The position numbers and the translations under genes are program-made. From positions 146,576,064-146,640,063 of the forward strand of contig CM040126.1 in assembly GCA_022559845.1 (NCBI GenBank): a stretch of DNA of 64,000 nucleotides, read 5' to 3'. Source of the DNA: Amorphophallus konjac. Taxonomy: Eukaryota > Streptophyta > Magnoliopsida > Alismatales > Araceae. This document shows positions 56,856 to 64,000 of the stretch, in pieces; position 1 is the stretch's first letter; each line of letters opens with the position of its first letter. A model generated the notes under the pieces. That model was given only the letters and a program-made list of their open reading frames with translations, made no database searches and was not told the DNA's origin.

Positions 56856-59410
56856 TGTTGGACTTTTGTGACTTCCCTAGTGTTTTGATGATGAGCATCA
56901 CAATGTTAAATATTGTTATCTTTAATCAGATATCATGAGTAATGTTATGCATTCGAACTTTCCATGATTAACAAGAAAAACTGCTATGAGATAATACCCT
57001 GCATGTCCGTACTGTTCCTTTCATACTTCGTGTTGGTTGTGTTCACTTCACTTCGTGTTGTCTTTTTCAACATCGTGTTGTTCCAACAATGTTTGTTGGT
57101 TGTCTTCGTGTCGTGTTTTGTTCCAGCGCATGCTGAACACTGCAGCACCTCGTGCTGCTTTCTATGCCACTTCGTGTCGTTCCATCTGTGTCACCCCCTT
57201 TGTCTTCGAGTCTCTTGGTTTGGCCAAGTCTATACAGCCTCTTCTTAACCTTCGTCCCAAGCCAAAGTCTACACATTGGCTTAGCGTCATGCATCAGTCT
57301 TCAAAGTCCATACAATGCACTATAGCATGTTCGAAGCTAAGTCCATACATTGGTTTAAGCTTCCAAGTCTGTACATTAGCCTTCAAGCTTTCCAAGTCTA
57401 TTCATTGGCAGCTGAACTTTGAAGTCTATACATTGGTCTTCACTTCAAGTATGTACAGCCATTGTCTTGCCAAAGTATATATGTTGTGAACCCTCAAGTC
57501 TGTAAAGACTTTGCCTTGTTCAAGTCTATACATCGTCCAGTTCTTTGGCAAGTCTATACCTTGTGAAAGTCCATACATTCGATTGCGTTGCCTTGAAGCC
57601 GTTCCAAGTCTATACATCCTTTTGAACGCAAAGTCTTCACATCACCTCATCATATGAAGGCTGCTCGTTGCAAGTGTCCTTCTTGTTTTTGTAACCACAC
57701 CTCGTGTCAGTTTCTGCCTTCGTCTTCGAGTTGGTTTCAGTCCATGTTGTTTTCGTGTCATTTTCATCTTCGAGTCGTTCGTACGTTCGAACAACTTAGT
57801 ACTCGAGTTGTTTTCGTGTGTATTCAAGTCTTTTTAGTAAAGTGTCGTTTCACCTCGTGTCGTTCTCTTTGCTGTTTGTTATGACGTGTTGTTTTTGTAT
57901 TCATGTCTTCGTATTGCTTCTGTATTCATGTCTTCGTGTTGCTTTTGTATTCATGTCTTCGTGTTGCTTTTGTATTCGTGTCTTCGTGTTATTCTTGTGT
58001 TTATGTCCTCGTGTTGTTTATTTCTATCTTCGTCCAGGTTCCTTCTGATCGCGTGTCTGTCTACCTTTTCACTCCGTGAGACTTCCTTCTCACCTCGTGC
58101 TGTTCTCTTCTGACTTCGTGTCGTTTTCTTTGTGGTGTTAGCTTTATTATTATGTATCTCGTGTCGTTCTCTTCATAGTGTTTGTTTTGTTACAGTGATA
58201 CTTCGTGTCGTTCTCTTTTTACCTCGTGTTGTTTTCATCTGACCTCGTGTCATTCTCTCCTTGTCTCATACTTTAATAATCTTGTGCATCTCGTGTCATT
58301 CTCAGTACAGTGCATCTCGTATTGCTATCACATACCTTATGCAGTTTTAGTTTTTGTGGCCCTCAGTGTTATTGGTTTTTATCTCTTTGCAGGTCCGTGG
58401 AAGAACATTCACCGGTGTCTGGGCTGCACGTGATCCAATGCTAAAGGAACCAATGCTATAAAGGCACGTGGCAAGAAGGTTCTGGATTTAGTGTGGGAGG
58501 CACACGCATTCTGCACCTCATCCACCTGCTGCTGCTGCTATATAAGGAAGCCTTCGTCCACAGATGAAGGTCGATCGAAAGGAAAAAGCAAAAAAGGAGA
58601 AGTGCAGAGAGTTTGATCCAGAAGAAAAGAAAGAGAAGAAGAACAGAAGGAAAAGAAGAGAAAGAGAGAGTTAGAAAGCTCGTGAGGGTTAAGAGAAAAA
58701 GAAAGTGAGAGAGAAGAGAAGAGAAAGAGAAGCTCATCTGAAGATCTGTCTACTGGACCGTGGATCAGATCCAGGCCAGTCAGCTCCGTTGAGAGCCACA
58801 TTGTGCATTTCATTTTTCAGCGGTCTGTTTGCTGAAGTTATTTTCATTTCGTGTTTCTATTTTTCCCTTTCTTATTTGGTTATCCTTGCTCTTCCGATTC
58901 TCAGTAGTGAGGTCGGGTTCCTCCTGTGGATCAGGAGAAGGGAGATCTGATCTCCGGTTGCAAGTAGCTGAGAGCCACATGTGGGTTCCCTCTGGTCAGA
59001 GGAAGGGAGACTTGTCTCCGGTTCTGGGCTTGCGGGTTGCAAGTCCAGGGGTCCCTCCGGTTGGGAGGAAGAGGGGAGGCTATTCCCCTGGTCAAGCTGT
59101 GTGGCAGCAACTGTTTGCAGACTGAGTCTGCTTGTCTAGCATTGGCTAGTGAAGCCTCACTCCGGTTGGGAGTGAGGGGTGGACGTAGGTCTGAAGGATC
59201 GAACCACCTAAAAAGTCTATTGAGTAATGGTTTGCTTTGTGTGCTTGCTTCTGCTAGATGCTTGGATAGGCGCGCTCCTTGTGTTTGCTCATAAGTTTAA
59301 TTGAATTCGTTTCATTCTGTGTTTGCGTCTAGCATCTGAGTTTTTAATTGGCCATTATTCATAGAAGGATACATTCACCCCCCTCTGTATCCGGGCCTAG
59401 CACCCTAACA
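56856..59410 (+). repeat. Element G 3' LTR
   Basis: It is 2555 bp, starts TGTTGGACTTTTGTG and ends CACCCTAACA. It is nearly identical to 47398-49977 apart from scattered substitutions and one missing 25-bp unit. The TATA box is at 58539-58547. Confidence 0.95.
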
Positions 59411-59652
59411 TACTTGTTTATGCCGCTGCTAGAGATCATGCTAGGATCGTAGCCCACTTTACTTTTATATCATCACTGCTGCGAGAGAGAGAGAGAGAGA
59501 GAGAGAGATACCGTCCCGTGACCCGATCCGGGCACGAAATTGTGAGTTGACCACCCTAGCTCTTGCCGGTTTCTCAACCGCGCACATCCGACGCTTCCCT
59601 CGAAAAGGGATGATAGCGAGCTTGTTTAGAGTCCGAGGATTGCATAACCATT
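59411..59652 (+). mobile_element. Element C, final part: truncated end of 3' LTR
   Basis: After the G target duplication TACTT (59411-59415) the C LTR resumes with TGTTTATGCCGCTGC and aligns with 32160-32388 up to GGATTGCATA(A/T)CCATT. The last 35-40 bases of the LTR, including the GCATCA end, are missing. Element F sequence begins at about 59653. The (GA)n run at 59483-59508 is longer than in the 5' LTR. Confidence 0.85.
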
Positions 59653-59680
59653 AATTCATGAACTACTTGAAAAGCCAGCA

Positions 59681-60646
59681 GTGATCAAGGACAAGAGGCA
59701 ACTTCTAAGCAATTACACAGATATCGGGGAGTCGGATGTGCCGTATGAAGAAGGCTTCAATGTGGATAGGCTGTGGGCCGGCCTTTTCTATCTTAAATCT
59801 ATCCATCCAACAATTTTTGTCCATTTGCTTGATAAAATGTTTTGCTCAGATATCCCTAGACCGCCCACGGTCTTGATAACATTTTCTCCAGATTCGCTTC
59901 AAGCTTCTCTGCCAATTCCTCTCTTGCTCCTCGAGCAATTGTCTAAACTCTCCATCACACCCCCGCGTGGGCCATCATTTACGCAATCTTTCATCAACCT
60001 GTCGATCTCGACACTGCCTCTTGTTCCTTCCTCGCATTGCCTTATTATTGAAAATAAAAAAAATGCCAAAATTCTAATTTTCCAATCTTCCATCTCCATT
60101 GAGGAGACCTCTTATCTTCTTTCTGAGTGTGTCCCGACCTGGGGGCCGCTCTTCCAGGATTCTTTAGTAGACCTTCTCTATCCCTCCGGTGAGGAGTCTT
60201 CACCTGTATCCCCTTCTGTACCCACATTTTCCTCTTCCCCTTCATCTTCGTCAATTTCTAGTGATCAGGCTAGTTGCGCTTACTCTTCTAGTTCTAAGAC
60301 TCATGGGGTAGCTTCGCATAAGAAATCCAAGGGTAAGTAGATTCCTCGTAGATTCTTGCTAGATTTAGCTAGGAGGTGCCGGGCATGCTTAGCTATTCCC
60401 GAATTTATCGAGAATCCAATTATCCTGCCAGAAACAGAATATGAAGACACATCTACTTATGTTCTTAATGAGGGTTTTGGTGTTTATGAGATCATGAATG
60501 ATGAAGACCCTTTTGAAGAGGGGGATGAAGGTTATGAAGAATATGAGGACGAGGCTGATACTTTTGCCAGTGGCATGAGAAGATTCGATGAGCTATCAGC
60601 CTCAGTAGAAGAGCCTACCAAAGAAATAAATCTGGGTACTGAGTAA
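59681..60646 (+). pseudogene. Element F unrecognised region upstream of RT
   Basis: The same frame as the RT is open from 59681 with one TAG (60338-60340) and one TAA (60644-60646). It reads FNVDRLWAGLFYLKSIHP, a Leu/Pro/Ser-rich stretch, a Ser-rich low-complexity segment (about 60200-60290), LDLARRCRACLAIPEFIENP, and a very acidic segment (EEGDEGYEEYEDEAD) before INLGTE*DPRIVFTSKNLPP, the usual lead-in to a Tat RT. A protease with an LVDGG/LIDTG-type triad would be expected before the RT but is not visible. I do not know the function. A degenerate protease, a gag tail or acquired sequence are possible. Confidence 0.6.
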
Positions 60647-62692
60647 GACCCTAGGATTGTCTTCACTAGTAAGAACTTGCCGCCCTCCGAAGAGGAGGCG
60701 CTTATTTTGGTTCTTCAAGAATATAAGGACACGTTTGCGTGGAGTTATGAAGACATGCCAGGACTAGACCCCGCGCTTGTTGAACATCGACTTACACTTA
60801 AGCCAGGGTCCATTCCGGTCAAACAGTGGTTGAGACGTTTCCACCCTAATATGGCATTAAAAATGAAAGAAGAGGTCGATAAGCTTCATAAGGCTAGATT
60901 CGTTAAAGTTGTCCTCTATCCCAATTGGGTGGGTAACATCATCCCAGTCATGAAGAAAGATGGAAAGGTGTGGATTTGCATAGACTTTCGGGACCTCAAC
61001 CGTGCGTGTCCTAAAGACGACTTCCCCCTCCCTCATATTGATGTTTTAATCGACAATACGGCAGGATATGAGACTCGTTCCTTCATGGATGGCTTTTTAG
61101 GCTATAATCAGATTCGCCTAGCTGAGGAGGATCAAGAGAAGACATCGTTCACTACACCATGGGGAACCTATTGCTATGTGGTCATGCCCTTCGGGCTTAA
61201 GAATGCTGGGGCCACCTATCAGAAGGCTATGATGGTAATCTTTCATGATATGATCCACGTTTATATAAAGGTGTATGTTGACGATCTGGTAGTGAAATCA
61301 AGGACAAGGATTGAGCATCTCGGGGTTCTAGCCAAAGTTTTGCAAAGAGCACGGAAGTACCAATTGAAAATGAACCCCAAGAAGTGTGTGTTTGGTGTTT
61401 CATCAGGGAAATTGCTTAGATTCATCGTAAGTAAGAGGGGTATCGAGATTGATCTCAACAAGGCGAAGGCCATAAGGGAAAAGCCTCCTCCCAGGAATTT
61501 GAAAGAAGTTCAAGGATTGATCGGGAGGTTGCAATTAATTCACCGATTTGTTTCCCAGCATTCACAAAGATGTAGGCTGTTCTACGAGCTTACTAAGCCG
61601 GGAGTCAAGTTTAATTGGGATGACAAATGTCAGGATGCTTTTGACGGATTGAAGGATTATCTCTCAAATGCTCCTGTCCTGAGGCCGCCAGTTCCAGGTA
61701 AACCGCTTGTTCTCTACATTTCTGTCCTGGATGACTCTCTAGGCACTATCCTAGCCCAAGTTAACGAAGAAGGAAAGGAAAGGGCAGCCTACTACTTGTC
61801 AAAGCTTCTTAACCCCTGTGAGCAGAGGTACTCAGCCATAGAGAAGACTTGTGCTGCTTTAGTCTGGGTAGTTCAGAAACTTAAGCATTATTTCTTAGCT
61901 CACGAAGTTCATCTCATTGCCCGTATGAATCCAATCAAGTTCCTTCTTGAAAAATCCGTTCTCACTGATCGATTAGCACGATGGCAAAGCTTCCTTTCTC
62001 AATTTGACATCATCTACATTAAGCAAAAAGCGATTAAAGGCTATGTCATAGCAGGACACCTCGCTCATCATCCCCTCCCTAGATTTGACCCTGTTCGCTC
62101 GGAGTTTCCAGATGAGGAACTAATGTCCGTCAATCAGCACGATTCGATGTGGACGTTACATTTTGATGGAGCTTTGAATTCAAAAGGGAAGGGAATTGGC
62201 ATTGTTCTTCTATCACCTGAGGGTATCACTATTCCACTCGCCTCTCAGCTTGCATTTCCAATAACAAATAACATAGCTGAGTATGAGGCTCTTTTGGTCA
62301 GACTAAAGGCCGCTCATCAATTCGGTGTTACCCAATTGCGGATTGTAGGTGATAGTCAGCTTATTCTTCTCCAAGTGCTCACCAAGTGCCATATGCTCAA
62401 TCCTAAACTCAAACCCTATCAGGAATTGACTTCTACTTATACTAAGCTTTTCACCAAATTAATCTTCATCCATGTTCGTCGTGATCAGAATATTTTAGCC
62501 GATGCTCTCGCTTCTCTTGCATCTTCTTTGGTTTTCCTTCCCGAAAGGGATTTCCATTCTATCATTGTTCACAAGCAGCTCACTCCCGCTATTCAGGATC
62601 CAGCTTTCCTTAGTATTAAGGAGGAGGTGCTCAAGAAAGTTAAGCAAGGCGGAATCATTGAGAATAAGGAGATCATGCTGTTGGATTTATAG
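60647..62692 (+). pseudogene. pol: Element F RT, RNase H and archaeal-type RNase H
   Basis: RT: about 60700-61470, with EYKDTFAWSYEDMPGLDP, VWICIDFRDLNRACPKDDFP, VMPFGLKNAGATYQ and active site YVDDLVVKS (61273-61299). The first RNase H (about 61690-62100) has YYLSKLL and RLARWQSFLSQFDI but no clear first catalytic Asp, as is usual in Tat. The second, archaeal-type RNase H (about 62150-62520) keeps its acidic set: LHFDGALNSKG, NNIAEYEALL, IVGDSQL and DQNILADALASLA. TAG at 62690-62692 interrupts the frame before the integrase. Together these would copy element RNA into DNA. Confidence 0.92.
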
Positions 62693-63945
62693 GAAGAATT
62701 GGATGATGAAGAGAAACTGTGGTATTACGAGATTGCTAAGTATTGTCAGGATCAATCCTATCCTGAGGAGGCCACAGTGGAAGAAAAGAAAGCCATTCGA
62801 GGGGTTGCTCAACGATACACTTTAGTTGGAGGTGTACTCTACAGAAGAGGTCTCACTGGTGTTTTGTTAAGGTGCCTAGATGATGATGAATCTTGGAAGG
62901 TCGTGGAAGAGGCACATTCAGGAGTATGTGGTGGTCATGTGAATAGCCAGATGCTTGCTAAGAAGATCCTTAGGCTAGATTTCTATTGGCCCACTCTAGA
63001 AGAGGATTGTTCTATCTACGTTCCAAGGTGTGTTAAGTGCCAACTGCACACCGACAAAATTCATTCCCTTGCTTCTTCACTCCATCCTATATCCTCCCCA
63101 TGGCCTTTCTCCGTGTGGGCTTTCGATATCATTGGACCTCTTGGTGATTCGAACCTCCTCACAAAACCAAAGTCATTTATACTCACGGCCACGGAGTACT
63201 TCACCAAGTGGGTGAAAGCGGAAGCATACGTGGAGATAAAAGTTTCGATCATCTGTAAATTTATAATGAAGAACATCATTGCAAGATTCGGTATCCCAAG
63301 TACCATCGTTACCGACAATGGACCGCAATTCATCTCTCAAGAGCTTCAGGACCTCTGCAACAGGTATAATATTGCAGTGGTCAAGCAGAGGCAAACAATA
63401 AAACTTTGATGAAGATTATCAAGAAAACGTGTGAGGCAAATACATGTTTAGATTGGCCAGAAAAGTTGGTTGAAGCTCTTTGGGCCTATCGCACTTCCAT
63501 TCATACCCCTACTAGGCAAACCCCTTTCGCCCTCACTTATGAAATGGAGGCGGTAGTCCCTTATGAGATTCTTATCCCTTCTCTACGGGTACAATTGGAC
63601 AAGGGGCTCCCTATTGATGAGCGTCGTGAATCTCTCCTTGCTCAGTTGGAACTCCTAGATGAGAAGCGTTTGGCCGCCGCCGAACATGCATGTATTTACC
63701 AAAAGAGGCTTTCACATTTTTACCAAAAGAAAGTAATTTAGAGAAAATTCAAAATCGGTGAGATGGTAATTAAAAGAATATTTGTAAAACCCAGTGGACC
63801 TCGTTCGAAACTTCAACCTAACTGGGAAGGGCCCTATGTAATAAGAGATGTTTACCCTGGCAATGCTTACAAACTAATTAATGCTGAAGGAGAAAAACTG
63901 GCTCACCTTTGGAATGGTATTTACTTGAAGAAATACTACCCCTAA
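62693..63945 (+). pseudogene. Element F integrase, with a deletion at the catalytic loop
   Basis: The frame continues from the RNase H. Zinc finger: HSGVCGGH...CVKCQLH (about 62915-63050). Catalytic Asp residues are in WAFDIIGP (about 63117) and VTDNGPQFIS (about 63308). The stretch between NRYNIA and GQAEANNKTLMK, which normally holds a Tyr-Pro-Gln-Asn motif, is missing at about 63375-63390, and the frame changes there. The Glu remains in the new frame. The rest reads KTCEANTCLDWPEKLVEALW, YRTSIHTPTRQTPF and MEAVVPYEI. TAG 63739-63741 follows, and then the C-terminal NWEGPYVIRD...WNGIYLKKYYP ends at TAA 63943-63945. Confidence 0.9.
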
Positions 63946-64000
63946 GTCTTTGAAAAAAATGAAAAAAAAAGAGGAAAAAAATTAAAAAACACAAACAAAT
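63946..64000 (+). other. A-rich 3' flank of element F
   Basis: A-rich sequence with GAAAAAAA runs directly follows the integrase stop. This is the start of the untranslated tail, which leaves the window. Confidence 0.6.

Larger units (their letters stand above)
47398..59410 (+). mobile_element. Element G: Ty1/copia retrotransposon (SIRE/Maximus-like)
   Basis: A complete 12.0-kb element has LTRs at 47398-49977 and 56856-59410, an initiator-Met primer site, a long gag with coiled coil, pol in copia order (protease, integrase, RT, RNase H), a 1.5-kb post-pol tail and polypurine tract AAAAAGGGGAAGAT. Target duplications are TACTT. Large gag, LTRs above 2.5 kb and a long tail fit the SIRE/Maximus lineage. 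It sits in element C's 3' LTR. LTRs are very similar, so this is one of the youngest insertions here, but three stops and two frameshifts break the coding region. Confidence 0.95.
59653..64000 (+). mobile_element. Element F: Tat-lineage Ty3/gypsy, pol part, truncated at both ends
   Basis: A plus-strand element is represented by an unrecognised coding region, RT, RNase H, archaeal-type RNase H and integrase. The dual RNase H layout is diagnostic of the Tat lineage (Ogre, Retand and relatives). The left end is cut at the broken LTR of element C, and the right end leaves the window after the integrase stop codon. One reading frame runs from 59681 to about 63390 with only three stops, so F is the least damaged Tat pol in the window. 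Confidence 0.9.

Overview
This window looks like intergenic repeat sequence from a plant nuclear genome, probably a flowering plant with a large genome. The evidence is a near-continuous nest of LTR retrotransposons of typical plant lineages: Ty3/gypsy Tat (Ogre-like, dual RNase H), Ty3/gypsy chromovirus (Tekay/Del-like, chromodomain), and Ty1/copia SIRE/Maximus-like. I recognise no host gene, tRNA, rRNA or CRISPR array. The species cannot be named from this sequence.

Layout. (1) 1-4320 plus 16301-20788: element A, minus strand, a gag-depleted Tat-like element. Its upstream LTR is 18937-20788 and its other LTR lies off the left edge. (2) 4321-16300: element B, plus strand, of the same broad family. 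It is inserted into a 60-bp coding repeat of A and has 1.83-kb LTRs, a decayed gag, a second unrecognised coding region shared with A, and no reverse transcriptase or integrase. (3) 20.8-30.6 kb: a mosaic of fragments. These are a Tat gag piece, a 3.5-kb minus-strand chromovirus-type LTR (21477-24969) with the last codons of its pol, a Tat-like LTR start with a TATA box (25180 onward), a fragment of another chromovirus-type LTR (28891-29270), and an A-type LTR in plus orientation (29271-about 30580). (4) About 30581-59652: element C, plus strand, with LTRs and gag only. It is interrupted twice. Element D (34915-45709) is a chromodomain gypsy with 3.05-kb LTRs and target duplication CCCTC. Element G (47398-59410) is a SIRE-like copia with 2.56-2.58-kb LTRs and target duplication TACTT. 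(5) 59653-64000: element F, plus strand, a Tat pol (RT, RNase H, archaeal-type RNase H, integrase) preceded by an unrecognised coding region and cut off by the window edge.

How the parts relate. A is older than B, and C is older than D and G; each host element resumes cleanly or nearly cleanly on the far side of its insert. A, B and C have no visible pol of their own, so they would have needed enzymes from autonomous relatives. F is a Tat element with a nearly complete pol, and D and G carry full gypsy and copia domain sets. All reading frames are broken, and the stop codons I could interpret are mostly of the kind made by C-to-T changes, as expected of methylated, silenced repeats.

The most unusual pattern is that several LTR families, from different lineages, each carry an array of short GC-centred inverted repeats or palindromes in an otherwise AT-rich LTR. 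B (Tat) and the 21.5-25.0 kb LTR (chromovirus type) share almost the same hairpin unit.
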